From Clostridiales bacterium UBA7001 (lineage in GTDB: Bacteria; Bacillota; Clostridia; TANB77; CAG-508): DNA of 44,003 nucleotides. The notes under the pieces were generated by a model. The model was not told the DNA's origin. It searched no databases and was given only the letters and a program-made list of their open reading frames with translations. Positions 24,692 through 33,523 of this stretch are shown piece by piece; the first letter of the stretch is position 1; each line of letters begins with the position of its first letter. The stretch is from contig DJXP01000077.1 in the NCBI GenBank assembly GCA_002449785.1, positions 1 through 44,003 on the forward strand, read 5' to 3'. The position numbers and the translations under genes are program-made.

Positions 24692-24907
24692 CTATAACTC
24701 TTTAATTAAATTTCCTAATGATTGTATCTCATCATATGTCATTGTAATACCTTTTCCCATTCTTGTATGATCCTGATTCCAATCTCTTAAATCATATTTA
24801 GGTTCATTTCCATTCCAACTTATCAAGTTAAGTTCTTTTTTCCATCCCTTCTCACTTTCAGAAAGCACCCCTATATTTTGAACAATCTCATATTTAACAT
24901 CATCCAT
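24692..24907 (-). CDS. PC4/YdbC-family single-stranded nucleic-acid-binding protein
   Basis: A 71-residue protein matching the YdbC/PC4 family almost end to end: YEIVQNIGVLSES, GWKKELNLISWNGNEPKYD, RDWNQDHTRMGKGITMTYDE. YdbC proteins form dimers that bind single-stranded DNA or RNA through a curved beta sheet. The ATG at 24907 has GGGAGG upstream and overlaps the end region of the helicase gene. Pairing with a helicase/PLD nuclease suggests it supplies or protects single strands for that enzyme. The partnership is an inference from the operon. Confidence 0.85.
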   Translation of the reverse strand: MDDVKYEIVQNIGVLSESEKGWKKELNLISWNGNEPKYDLRDWNQDHTRMGKGITMTYDEIQSLGNLIKEL

Positions 24908-24924
24908 TTTATTATCCTCCCATA

Positions 24925-27900
24925 TCAAATATTGTATCCTATTTTGAAATATTTTTTTATGTATCCTTTTAAAATAAATATTTTACTATTATCTGTTAAT
25001 AATTTTAACAAATTATATTCTTTAATATTAGTGTTATTAACACCGTTTTCAGTCAGTAATTTATAGAAATATGATGAATCAGTTTGAATTTTTTCCATAT
25101 ATAAGTTATCTTTATAAGAATCAATAAACTCATTAACAAACTTATATCCTATTTCTATTAAAAAATTATTAATAATTTCTATTATTTCAATAGTAATCTT
25201 ATAATCCAAAAGATACTTATAATCCCATATACATATATCTTGTATAGTTCTTAAATTATAATCATGAAATATCTGCAATATAAATTCTTTAACTTCTTCA
25301 TTCTTAACAACATTATTTAAATGTTCTTCGATATCGTCATCAACATTATAATTTTCAGTTGTAATAATACTTTGTGTTTTAATTTTATTTGGTTCTTCTA
25401 TATGATTATTTTGATTATTTAAAAGAGTTATATCATCAAATGAATAATTTTCTATAATATTATTAGAAGTGCTACTATTTTTTTTACTTACATTCTTTTC
25501 AAGAATTTTATTTTCTCTATTTTTTTGCTTAAGATTCTTTAAATTTATTTTTCCTTCAAAATAATCTTCAACTCTTTTATAATCATCTTCAGGGATCTTT
25601 TCTAGCATTTTAGGTAGATGTAAATCAAATAATTTAATTTTAGAAAAATGATCATTATTATCAACACATCTCCATCTAGGTTCATTTTTCATAAAGAATT
25701 CATATTCTCCACCGCAATGACATTTCCATACCCCATTGCTTGGAAATTTTTGATCCATTGATCTTGAATAATCTTCATTTATACATTTCCAGTATAATCC
25801 ATTTATACCTTCTCTGAGTTCCATTTTTCCACCACATAGCGGGCAATACATCTCTTTATCATCTACAGCTTCAGATAAATGTGAAATGTTATGAAGCTCT
25901 TCAAATTCTTTTGTAATTTTATCATTACGAATTCTATGCATTATTTCACTTGTGTTGCCTGAATTACTTAAAGCATTTAGTGATCCATTCCAAACAATTA
26001 TATCGTCTATGAATACAAGTTTCTCATGCATTCCTTTTTTATATACAATATTGACACCAATTGACTTAAGTTCTTCCTCAATTTTCTGATATGTTTGAAC
26101 ATCCCTTTTATTTCTATCAGATAAAGATTTTGTTATTACAATAATCTCAACGTTTCTAGATATAGCTTCTTTAAAATTTTTTAATAAGTCACCAACTCTA
26201 TTATATGTCATAAATGGAGAATAAATTATAAGTCGCTCTTTACATAACTTAATATCATTTAAAAAATAATCAAAAAATACATCTTCTTTGCAGATAATAC
26301 TTCCATCAATATTTTGAGTACTTTCAATTGCCTTTTTATCTGTAACAAATCTTAGTTCAGGAAACGCTTCATTTCCATCAATTACATTAAACTTCTTCTT
26401 ATCTATTAATGTTTCTAGCAATTCTCCCAATATGTTATTTTTAGCCATTTTTCTTAAATAAGGTATATTTCCGACAATAAATAATTTATATTTTGCTCTT
26501 GTAATGGCAACATTGAATAGTCTTTTTAAGTCTTCTCTACTTTCCTCATCTTTCAAGAATAAATTTGCTCTCCAATGTGGTTCATCTACGACAAAATCAA
26601 ATATAACTATATCTGCCTCATTTCCTTGAAAGCTATGTATTGTACCTACTTTAATGTATGAATCATATTTATTGTTAGTAGTACTTAATGATTCAATTAT
26701 TTTTCTTATATGAATAACATGTGGCTTATAAGGAGCAACTATTAATATTTTAGGTTTTATTTCATCATCTGTATGTTGTGTTCTATATTGGTCTATTTTC
26801 TGAATCGCTAACTCTACACATAAAGACGCAGAAAAAATATTCATTCTGCTTGATGACCCACCTTGAGGTACAGTTGTTACCCATGCGTGCATATTATATG
26901 TATCTATTATTTCTACAGCTGTTTTTTTCTGTTCATTTATACCATACCATTCATAAAATTCATCATAGTCTTTTTTTCTGTCTTTATTTTTTTCGGGAGA
27001 TTCAATCATACAATAATCTCCATAATATATGTTGGCAACATCAGCAATAGCTTTTTCCATACGAAATTGTTCATTTAAAATAATTATATTTTCCTCTGCT
27101 TGATTATTATGGATCTTTTCAGGAATTTTATTTATTATAAATACATCTGTTCCTAACCATTTTTTTACCTTTTCATTATCTTCATTCAAAGCATTAGTCA
27201 TTACAATAGGAGATAATTGAAGGAAATCACCAACTAATACAATATTACGTTTTGCTAAATAACATGCACACCATAATGCTGGAATTGGAGCAATTGAAGC
27301 TTCATCTAAAATAACTGTATCAAATTCACATTCTTGTAATACCTCCTCAATATACGCTTTAGTTAAGGTTGTACCAACTATTTTTGCCATTTTAATAGCT
27401 TCTTTTTCTAATTGATTAATTTTATCATTTATTTCTTCTAGTTCTTTTAAAATCTCATTTAATTCATGCTCTATATTATTTTTTTCTTTTTTACAATCAT
27501 CTTCATTTATAGGACTCAGTTCTTTTACAATACTATTATATATGTTTTCGATTGATTTAATTTGTTCATAAAAAGCGTCATATTTATCAATTTCGTCAAT
27601 AGATGTGAATTTACTTATTTTATTTTTTTCATTATATAATTCCTTTGATAGTTCTGTTTCTTTATTCTTATAGTTTTTTGATATATTGTCAAAAATAGTT
27701 TCCTCTTTATTTAGTTCTTCTTTTAGAGTTTCAAATTCTTTATAAATTAAAGATAAATCACCTGTTTTGTTTTTTACAATTGAATCTAATAATAATGCTT
27801 TTTTCTTTTCAACATCTTTAAATTTTTCTTTTTCATTTGATAAACTTTTTTCTAAATTAGCTATCTGCTCATTATAGTTTTCAAGGTTTTTTTGAGCTAT

Positions 27901-29250
27901 TTCAATTTTAGATTTTACTTCTTCAAAATTTTTTTCTTCAATAGGTTTATGTTCTTCAGCAAATTTAATGTGGTTTCTATTCATTAAAGCAGTTATAGCA
28001 CCTTTTTGTTTTAAATTAATTAATATATTATAATCATTAATTTTTGAATTAATCTCTTGTTTTTCATTTTCTAATTTAATTAATTCATTGCTTGTTTTTT
28101 GTACTTTTTGTTTTAAAATACCGTTTTGATTTAAATCATCTTCAATTTCTTTAATTTTTGATTTTTTTAATTTTATTTCTATTTCAATACCATCTAATTC
28201 ATTTTTTAAAATTAATTTATCATCATTTTCACGTAAAAAGTTATTATATTTATTTTTTAAAGTTTTTACCTTTTTTTCTGAAATATTATACTCATTTTCT
28301 ATTTCTTGAAAATCTTTATATCTATTTAATAGTTCATTAATATTCTGATTATGAATCCAGTCAAATTTATTTAATAGATCTTCTTTTTCTTTAAGTTCTT
28401 GTAGCTTTTTTTCTTCTTCTAATTTTAATTCATTTTGTCTTTCAATTAATTCTTTTCCCCTTATCTTTTTATGATAATCAATTGTTACTTCTTCAGGTAA
28501 ATCTTTTTGTGAGGTTCCTAATCTCAAAACTGAGCATTCTTCTTCTTTTGCTAAATCACTAACTTTATCAATAGCTCCATCAACAGCTATATTAGTGTGT
28601 GATACAACTAATACTTTTCGATTCTTATTATATAATTGTTTTATAATTTCACCAATTACTTTGGTTTTACCTGTTCCAGGTGGTCCCCATACATAAGTAA
28701 TATCATTTTGTATAGCTGAATTTACAGCTTTTTCTTGATTAGGTCTAAGATTAATTTTTGTATTATCAAACTTATCATTAGAAATTTGAGTATATGCTTT
28801 AGGTGATTTATTAAAAAATTCATTTAGCATACGCTTTCCTGCAGGATTATCTTTTGTTGAATTAACTTCAATTCTATCTATCATTCTTTCCATCAAAACT
28901 GTTGCACCATTATCTAGTTTTGCAGATGCAATGGCTGGTGGTAACTCAACATCAGAAGATACAATTATTTGTGTATCATCAAAGCTTACTACTGTTACTT
29001 TATATGTTTCATTTCCAATAATAAGGTTACAAGGTGTATCTTCAGGCATAGTAGGTAAATAATCAATTTTAAATTCATACCAATAATTAGATTTATCATA
29101 ATTAATCCTATGACCATTCTTTAATAATATTGAAGATTGTCCACACTTTTTTATAATTTCAATTTCAGTCTTTAATGCATCCCTGAATTCTTTTAGAATT
29201 CCAGTTAGTTCAACTTCTTTTTCTTTAAGATCTTTACTGCTCTCTTTCAT
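24925..29250 (-). CDS. SF1 helicase-PLD nuclease, Mokosh type II-like (MkoC-like)
   Basis: A 1441-residue defence-type protein. An N-terminal beta-rich region precedes a UPF1-like SF1 helicase: Walker A GPPGTGKT near residue 193, DEAS near 650, GDFLQLSP, LNEQFRME, TIHSFQGNEADIVIFD and NVAITRAK. A long coiled coil (about 245-630) is inserted between motifs I and II. A phospholipase-D nuclease domain follows, with HEKLVFIDDIIVWNGSLN near residue 1077. Then come two CxxC-type zinc knuckles (CPLCGGK near 1135, and a CHCGG unit). The last 140 residues are helical. Helicase plus PLD in one chain is the layout of Mokosh type II anti-phage proteins. It has its own 55-bp-repeat promoter. It is the only gene here that ends in TGA. 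Confidence 0.82.
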   Translation of the reverse strand: MKESSKDLKEKEVELTGILKEFRDALKTEIEIIKKCGQSSILLKNGHRINYDKSNYWYEFKIDYLPTMPEDTPCNLIIGNETYKVTVVSFDDTQIIVSSDVELPPAIASAKLDNGATVLMERMIDRIEVNSTKDNPAGKRMLNEFFNKSPKAYTQISNDKFDNTKINLRPNQEKAVNSAIQNDITYVWGPPGTGKTKVIGEIIKQLYNKNRKVLVVSHTNIAVDGAIDKVSDLAKEEECSVLRLGTSQKDLPEEVTIDYHKKIRGKELIERQNELKLEEEKKLQELKEKEDLLNKFDWIHNQNINELLNRYKDFQEIENEYNISEKKVKTLKNKYNNFLRENDDKLILKNELDGIEIEIKLKKSKIKEIEDDLNQNGILKQKVQKTSNELIKLENEKQEINSKINDYNILINLKQKGAITALMNRNHIKFAEEHKPIEEKNFEEVKSKIEIAQKNLENYNEQIANLEKSLSNEKEKFKDVEKKKALLLDSIVKNKTGDLSLIYKEFETLKEELNKEETIFDNISKNYKNKETELSKELYNEKNKISKFTSIDEIDKYDAFYEQIKSIENIYNSIVKELSPINEDDCKKEKNNIEHELNEILKELEEINDKINQLEKEAIKMAKIVGTTLTKAYIEEVLQECEFDTVILDEASIAPIPALWCACYLAKRNIVLVGDFLQLSPIVMTNALNEDNEKVKKWLGTDVFIINKIPEKIHNNQAEENIIILNEQFRMEKAIADVANIYYGDYCMIESPEKNKDRKKDYDEFYEWYGINEQKKTAVEIIDTYNMHAWVTTVPQGGSSSRMNIFSASLCVELAIQKIDQYRTQHTDDEIKPKILIVAPYKPHVIHIRKIIESLSTTNNKYDSYIKVGTIHSFQGNEADIVIFDFVVDEPHWRANLFLKDEESREDLKRLFNVAITRAKYKLFIVGNIPYLRKMAKNNILGELLETLIDKKKFNVIDGNEAFPELRFVTDKKAIESTQNIDGSIICKEDVFFDYFLNDIKLCKERLIIYSPFMTYNRVGDLLKNFKEAISRNVEIIVITKSLSDRNKRDVQTYQKIEEELKSIGVNIVYKKGMHEKLVFIDDIIVWNGSLNALSNSGNTSEIMHRIRNDKITKEFEELHNISHLSEAVDDKEMYCPLCGGKMELREGINGLYWKCINEDYSRSMDQKFPSNGVWKCHCGGEYEFFMKNEPRWRCVDNNDHFSKIKLFDLHLPKMLEKIPEDDYKRVEDYFEGKINLKNLKQKNRENKILEKNVSKKNSSTSNNIIENYSFDDITLLNNQNNHIEEPNKIKTQSIITTENYNVDDDIEEHLNNVVKNEEVKEFILQIFHDYNLRTIQDICIWDYKYLLDYKITIEIIEIINNFLIEIGYKFVNEFIDSYKDNLYMEKIQTDSSYFYKLLTENGVNNTNIKEYNLLKLLTDNSKIFILKGYIKKYFKIGYNI

Positions 29251-29336
29251 AAATTCTCCTATTAAATAATTATTTAAATATTAACACACCACTTTATCAT
29301 AATTACCTTGATAGGCAATTAAACATTTATTAAAGC

Positions 29337-29391
29337 ATCATTTTTCCTTATTAAATCACATAATTGAAGATTTTTCAATGCAAAAATAAAA
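29337..29391 (-). repeat. 55-bp repeated promoter, copy 2 (Mokosh-like unit)
   Basis: Identical to 24600-24654. TTGAAA (29373-29378) and TTTAAT (29350-29355) are 17 bases apart, about 90 bases before the helicase start codon. The flanking sequence differs on both sides, so the identity is confined to the promoter. Confidence 0.8.
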
Positions 29392-29428
29392 GAGTCTAAG
29401 GGAATAATCCTAGACCCATTTTTTGTTT
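29392..29428. terminator. Terminator hairpin between defence units
   Basis: A GTCTAAGG/CCTAGAC stem with one bulge is followed by a T-run on both strands. A second, weaker hairpin (29490-29506) lies closer to the stop of the upstream gene. The rest of the 29251-29522 gap holds only the 55-bp promoter. Confidence 0.6.
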
Positions 29429-29522
29429 GTTTAATTATTACTTATTCATCTACATTAATTAAAAAGATTTCAAATAAATAGAAAGGCAGAGATTATAGAA
29501 TAATCTATAACTTCTGTGTTAC

Positions 29523-30602
29523 TTATTCCTCTGATAAATTTGCAATAAATTCTAAAATTATTGATTCGTTGATTTCTTCAATTGTTCCTTGATGTTGCTT
29601 TTCCATTATGAATTTTAACACTTTATCTTGTTTGTTTTCTGTATTACACATCAACATTACTGGAATTTTGATTCTTGTTGATAATTTTGTTTGATTTAAA
29701 GCTTCAATTAATGCTTTTTCTAAATCAGTCCATTTATGTTCTGAACTGTTATTATCAGCATATCGAGGTTCACTATTTAAGCTAAACAACCAATCGTAAT
29801 GTTTAACATATTTTTTCCATTCGCCTATAGTTATACCTAATGGATTTTCATTTTTCATTATTAGACAATTATTTGGATAGATTGCTAATTGGATACCATT
29901 TTCTAAACAAAGTTTTATATTCCATATATCATCTTTCTTATTCTTATCACTTCTTACTATGTACGAATCTATAGTTTGGTTTAATATACTATTAAAAGCA
30001 GATTTTAAATCAAAATTATACTCATATGTTTTATGTAATTGGTTTTGTGAAATAAACACTTTGCCTATGCTTTTTATATATAATTCGAGAGTAGAATTGT
30101 CATCAAATACTATTACAATAGGACTGGTAATATCAGCTAAATTTGTTCTTTCCTTTCTATCTGGAATCATATCTTGAGTTATTTTCTTCATTAACGTCCA
30201 TCCTGGTTGATTAGATAATTCATCATCATTATTATAGGCAAATACCATAGTGTCTTTATATAGTTTTATATTGTCTGTTAAAAAAATATCTTTAATTGTT
30301 TTCCCTGTCACACGATAATTTTCTAAAATTGTATTTAAATTATTAACAGAACTAATTGTTTCGTGTTTCCAATTGTCAAAATTAAAATGTTCTTCAAATT
30401 CTTCACAAATACTAGAAAGCTTTTGAGCAATAATATCTTTCTCTTCTCTATTATTTTCACTAACATCTATATCAAAATTAAATTTAATATTACATATTTC
30501 ATCATAACAATAATCTTTATCTGTTATTTCAATATCTGTAATATTCTTTATAATATCAATCTCATTTTTCGAAAAATTATTTTTGATTTTTCTCTTTATC
30601 AT
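29523..30602 (-). CDS. Unknown protein of the defence island, 359 residues
   Basis: A soluble protein with an acidic N-terminal half (TDIEITDKDYCYDEICNI) and several strand-like segments: SPIVIVFDDNSTLELYIKSI near residues 160-179 and ENGIQLAIYPNNCLIMKNEN further on. No catalytic motif, membrane segment or known family is visible to me. It is transcribed alone from a promoter closely related to the 55-bp repeat and lies beside the Mokosh-like unit. Position and regulation argue for a defence role, but nothing in the sequence says what it does. Confidence 0.65.
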   Translation of the reverse strand: MIKRKIKNNFSKNEIDIIKNITDIEITDKDYCYDEICNIKFNFDIDVSENNREEKDIIAQKLSSICEEFEEHFNFDNWKHETISSVNNLNTILENYRVTGKTIKDIFLTDNIKLYKDTMVFAYNNDDELSNQPGWTLMKKITQDMIPDRKERTNLADITSPIVIVFDDNSTLELYIKSIGKVFISQNQLHKTYEYNFDLKSAFNSILNQTIDSYIVRSDKNKKDDIWNIKLCLENGIQLAIYPNNCLIMKNENPLGITIGEWKKYVKHYDWLFSLNSEPRYADNNSSEHKWTDLEKALIEALNQTKLSTRIKIPVMLMCNTENKQDKVLKFIMEKQHQGTIEEINESIILEFIANLSEE

Positions 30603-30627
30603 AAAATCATCCTTTCAATTTTTTAAA

Positions 30628-30656
30628 ATTTAATCATATAAGTTAATATTTTTCAA
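30628..30656 (-). promoter_or_regulatory. Promoter related to the 55-bp repeat
   Basis: On the minus strand TTGAAA (30651-30656) and TTAAAT (30628-30633) are 17 bases apart. Over the 29 bases from the -35 to the -10 it agrees with the 55-bp repeat at 24 positions, spacer included. Confidence 0.6.
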
Positions 30657-30677
30657 TATATAATTATCATACTAAAA

Positions 30678-31535
30678 TTAAAAACCCATAGATATAAAAT
30701 ATGCTGTTGAAGAAGGTGGTGACTCTTTATGCCTTATGAATTCATCATATAATTCTTTTTCGTAATAATCATAATCCACCAAAGCACCTTTTTTATTTGG
30801 ATATCCATTATATTTAACCATACATAACAACACCTTATTTTTATAGTCTTCATAAGATTTATATCTATTATAATAATACTTTAATTTTAGGTGACGAATT
30901 TTAGAAATAATATAGCTTTTTATTCTTTTTATTTTCATGTTACTATTTTCTTTACTGTTAAAACAAAAAATCGAATATTTATTATATTTTTTAACTAATG
31001 CATAGATATCATTATTATCTAATATATTAGTTTTACAATAAATATCATATATTGATTTAAATTCATCTATTAATATTGCATGTTTTATATATCTTTTTGA
31101 TGCAAAATCAATTCCTGGTTTTCCTATTTTAAATTCTTTCTTCTCTAAGAACACATATACCCATGGACAGTCAGGAGAATTAATAGGTCCTGTAATTTTA
31201 CCATTAAATCCTTTAGATCTTAAATAATTATAAAAGTCAGTTACTTTTTTATCATCTTCCTTTCCGTAATAAACTAATAACACATTTTCCCTCTCTTTTT
31301 GTACTCTTTTTCTCATTGCAGTATAATGGGTTCTAGTTATATTACCTATCGGGAGTCTCATTAAATGATAAAAGTCTTTTTCTGATAAATTTGATATATA
31401 TAGTTCAACCATATTAGAAGCTCTTCCATGACCATATGTACCTTTATTATATTTATCAATTAATTCATGTAACTTTAAATAAACTTTACGTCCTCTTTTA
31501 GTTTCCTTTGTAAATGGTTCTTCTTTCCTTTGCAT
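30678..31535 (-). CDS. Unknown protein preceded by a structured leader, 285 residues
   Basis: A basic protein. The N-terminal third is rich in Lys and Arg (KETKRGRKVYLKLHELIDKY) and could bind nucleic acid. The centre contains VLLVYYGKEDDKKVTDFYNY and the C-terminal part a helical basic region (KIRHLKLKYYYNRYKSYEDY). I recognise no family. The ATG at 31535 follows AGGAGG by 7 bases. The long leader (31536-31726) contains a riboswitch-like structure and an intrinsic terminator, so expression is probably conditional. It is the first gene after the transfer module. Confidence 0.6.
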   Translation of the reverse strand: MQRKEEPFTKETKRGRKVYLKLHELIDKYNKGTYGHGRASNMVELYISNLSEKDFYHLMRLPIGNITRTHYTAMRKRVQKERENVLLVYYGKEDDKKVTDFYNYLRSKGFNGKITGPINSPDCPWVYVFLEKKEFKIGKPGIDFASKRYIKHAILIDEFKSIYDIYCKTNILDNNDIYALVKKYNKYSIFCFNSKENSNMKIKRIKSYIISKIRHLKLKYYYNRYKSYEDYKNKVLLCMVKYNGYPNKKGALVDYDYYEKELYDEFIRHKESPPSSTAYFISMGF

Positions 31536-31555
31536 AAAAATACCTCCTAACATTT

Positions 31556-31726
31556 CTTATAAAGAGTGTTAAGAGGTATCAAAAAAGACATTTCAAATGA
31601 AATGCCTTATAAATCTTTACTATTATTTCCTCATCTATCTGAATTTACCACCTAATTTAATAGGTTGGTGTGGAGTCATAGAGTCAGTCTCTCGTCCACT
31701 CTTTATAAGGCTTTATTTAATTTACA
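31556..31726 (-). promoter_or_regulatory. Riboswitch-like leader with competing stems and a terminator
   Basis: In the minus-strand RNA a segment at 31697-31711 can pair in two exclusive ways. One is with 31604-31613 (a perfect 10-bp GCCTTATAAA stem), which encloses two hairpins, GTGGA/TCCAC and CCTA/TAGG. The other is with 31556-31568 (a perfect 13-bp stem) just upstream of the ribosome-binding site. Between the two partners lies a short hairpin CATTTC/GAAATG (31589-31604) followed by a T-run, a possible attenuator. I do not recognise the aptamer-like part as a known riboswitch class. Confidence 0.55.
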
Positions 31727-31732
31727 ATTAAA

Positions 31733-31761
31733 ATTATAACAGATTTACATAAAAAGTGCAA
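31733..31761 (-). promoter_or_regulatory. Sigma-A-type promoter of the structured leader
   Basis: TTGCAC (31756-31761), 17 bases, and a perfect TATAAT (31733-31738) on the minus strand. The start point would be near 31726, giving a leader of about 190 nt. Confidence 0.75.
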
Positions 31762-31872
31762 GTAATAATTGATAATTATCAATGCATATGTTAAAATATA
31801 TTATGTAATATCTTAGAATGTCGGTAGGTTTAAATAATGTTAACGCCTTTAAATAAGATATTAAGGTAAAAG

Positions 31873-31919
31873 AATTATTATGTACAATCGGTTTCACCGG
31901 CATCGGTCGCATAATAATT
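31873..31919. repeat. Perfect inverted repeat with inner direct repeats
   Basis: AATTATTATG (31873-31882) and its complement (31910-31919) enclose a GC-richer core with two copies of ATCGGT (31887-31892 and 31902-31907) and a CGGT/ACCG stem. It could be an RNA hairpin, a regulator site or part of a second transfer or replication origin. The evidence does not decide between them. Confidence 0.4.
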
Positions 31920-31969
31920 AGATTTATCATTTGAATCCAGCCTGTCTCGTTTCGGACGTTTTATCTTGG

Positions 31970-32075
31970 TATAATGTACATATACAGTAGATTTTTCAGG
32001 AAATTCAAAAATATACTAGCTCTTGCTTCCTACTTATGTCTAGACTTGGTAGGATTGAGCTAGTATATTTTTTTA
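31970..32075 (+). ncRNA. Possible short plus-strand RNA
   Basis: An extended -10 element, TGGTATAAT (TATAAT at 31970-31975), lies about 30 bases before the strong hairpin at 32007-32072, which ends in a T-run on this strand. A transcript of about 90 nt made mostly of that hairpin is possible. The -35 is poor, and antisense reach into the CHAP gene would be only a few bases. Confidence 0.3.
32007..32072. terminator. Strong bidirectional terminator at the end of the transfer module
   Basis: A perfect 16-bp stem (32007-32022 and 32057-32072) carries an inner TCCTAC/GTAGGA hairpin and has T-runs on both strands. It abuts the stop codon of the CHAP gene. Confidence 0.85.
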
Positions 32076-33479
32076 ATAATTCGGTGTTCCATATCCCTTT
32101 ATAACACCTGCTCCAATATTATATTTTTCTTCTTTAACCATATCTCCAGTTGTATTTCCTTCTATAGTGTACACAATACCATTTTCAACTTTTTCAACTA
32201 TTCCAACATGATCTGAATGTCCATCTCCTTCCCAGTCAAAAAATATAATATCTCCTGAATTAGGAATATAAGAATTATCCTGCCATAAATTACAAGTCTT
32301 AAACCAAGTTATACCTTCATTTTCACAAGCAGAAAATTTAGGAATTATACCACTATCTATATAACCACATTCGTTTGCACACCACGATACAAAACATGCA
32401 CACCAACTAACTCTTGATGAAAATCCATACCAAGACCAATAAGGCTCTCCTCCTACTTCTCCTATCTGTGAAATAGCAACTTCAACAATATTTGAGTTTC
32501 CAATTGAAGAATTTATTAATAATTGATTCCATAGTTCTATATAACCATCTTTTTGAATGTCATCTAACATTGCTAATTGTTTATTAGATAATTCATGTTT
32601 TGTATCATCTAAAGATTTACCATTTATTTGTATATGCAATATAGTTTTTGTTTCTATTATCTTTTTAACTTTTCCTTTACTATCAATTTCTTCTCTTTCT
32701 TCTGTTATTTCTTCAGTAGTATATGTAATTTCATTCATAGACCAAAATATATCTTTAAATGCTTTTATTTTCTTATCATCTAATGAAATTAGTTCTGTGT
32801 GATAATCTCCATTACTATACTTTACTATAAACACAGAAATAATATCTTTCCATTCTGCTCTTTTCCCTGAAATATCAAATTCATTATGTGGAACTGCATT
32901 TTGAATGCTTGTTAGTTTCTGAATAAATTCAGTATTTAGTTCTTGCATAACAACTATTAAAGATGTTTGATTTTCATCAAATTCATTTGAAAAGAATATT
33001 CCAATTACACTAGTCATCATAAATGCAATCATTGATATTACAATTATAAAAACTAGTATTATCCAACTACTTGCAATAATAAAATCTACTAATTCTTTTA
33101 TTGCTTTTAGTAATAATTTAATAATCTTACTAGCATTTTCTACAATGTTTTTAGATTTCTTTGATGTATCTACTATCTTTTTTTGAATTATTTCACTTTT
33201 CTTTTTTTCTTTAATAGCATCTTTTATTTTTTCATTTAATAAATTTTGTGTTTGATAAAACTTTTCTCTTCCAACCTCGTTATATTTTTTTATACCTTTA
33301 TTTGAAATGAGATTGGCTTTATTCGAAATTTTATCAATTGCATAATTAATTTCTTCTTTATCATCTTCCGAGTCCTTATTTTTCATTTTGATGTCATATA
33401 AATTTTTGTTTATAATTTTTGTTTTTATATATCTATCTTTTGTTTTAATATCAACATTTTCTTTAACTTTATCTGTCAT
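32073..33479 (-). CDS. Transfer-module cell-wall hydrolase with CHAP domain (VirB1-like role)
   Basis: A 468-residue protein. The N-terminal 115 residues are charged and cytoplasmic-looking. One membrane segment follows (FIIASSWIILVFIIVISMIA, about residues 132-155). The extracellular part ends in a CHAP/NlpC-like amidase: WCACFVSWC with the catalytic Cys near residue 360, and GHSDHVGIVE with the His near 421. Proteins of this build open the peptidoglycan for the conjugation channel in Gram-positive ICEs. The ATG follows GGAGGTG. It is the last gene of the transfer operon, after virB4. Confidence 0.85.
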   Translation of the reverse strand: MTDKVKENVDIKTKDRYIKTKIINKNLYDIKMKNKDSEDDKEEINYAIDKISNKANLISNKGIKKYNEVGREKFYQTQNLLNEKIKDAIKEKKKSEIIQKKIVDTSKKSKNIVENASKIIKLLLKAIKELVDFIIASSWIILVFIIVISMIAFMMTSVIGIFFSNEFDENQTSLIVVMQELNTEFIQKLTSIQNAVPHNEFDISGKRAEWKDIISVFIVKYSNGDYHTELISLDDKKIKAFKDIFWSMNEITYTTEEITEEREEIDSKGKVKKIIETKTILHIQINGKSLDDTKHELSNKQLAMLDDIQKDGYIELWNQLLINSSIGNSNIVEVAISQIGEVGGEPYWSWYGFSSRVSWCACFVSWCANECGYIDSGIIPKFSACENEGITWFKTCNLWQDNSYIPNSGDIIFFDWEGDGHSDHVGIVEKVENGIVYTIEGNTTGDMVKEEKYNIGAGVIKGYGTPNY

Positions 33480-33499
33480 ACAATCACCTCCAAAATTAA

Positions 33500-33523
33500 G
33501 GAGAGAGTTTATTCACTCTCTCC
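33500..33523 (-). terminator. Hairpin around the virB4 stop codon
   Basis: GGAGAGAGT and its complement form a perfect 9-bp stem with the virB4 TAA in the loop. The following T-run is poor on the minus strand, so this may be an attenuator or RNA-stabilising hairpin ahead of the CHAP gene. Confidence 0.5.

Noticed and set aside
24600..29391. The 55-bp direct repeats as attachment sites of a small mobile element
   Set aside because: Each copy contains a good promoter placed correctly before a gene, no recombinase lies between them, and a third diverged copy also precedes a gene. Recombination between copies remains possible but is not the simplest reading.
31556..31726. A known riboswitch class
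   Set aside because: I compared the core by eye with purine, SAM, THF, fluoride, guanidine, glycine, cyclic-di-GMP and T-box motifs and found no convincing match, so I left it unnamed.
31745..31930. Minus-strand frame of 61 codons between transfer and defence modules
   Set aside because: It overlaps the promoter at 31733-31761 and the inverted repeat at 31873-31919, has no good start site, and its composition looks non-coding.
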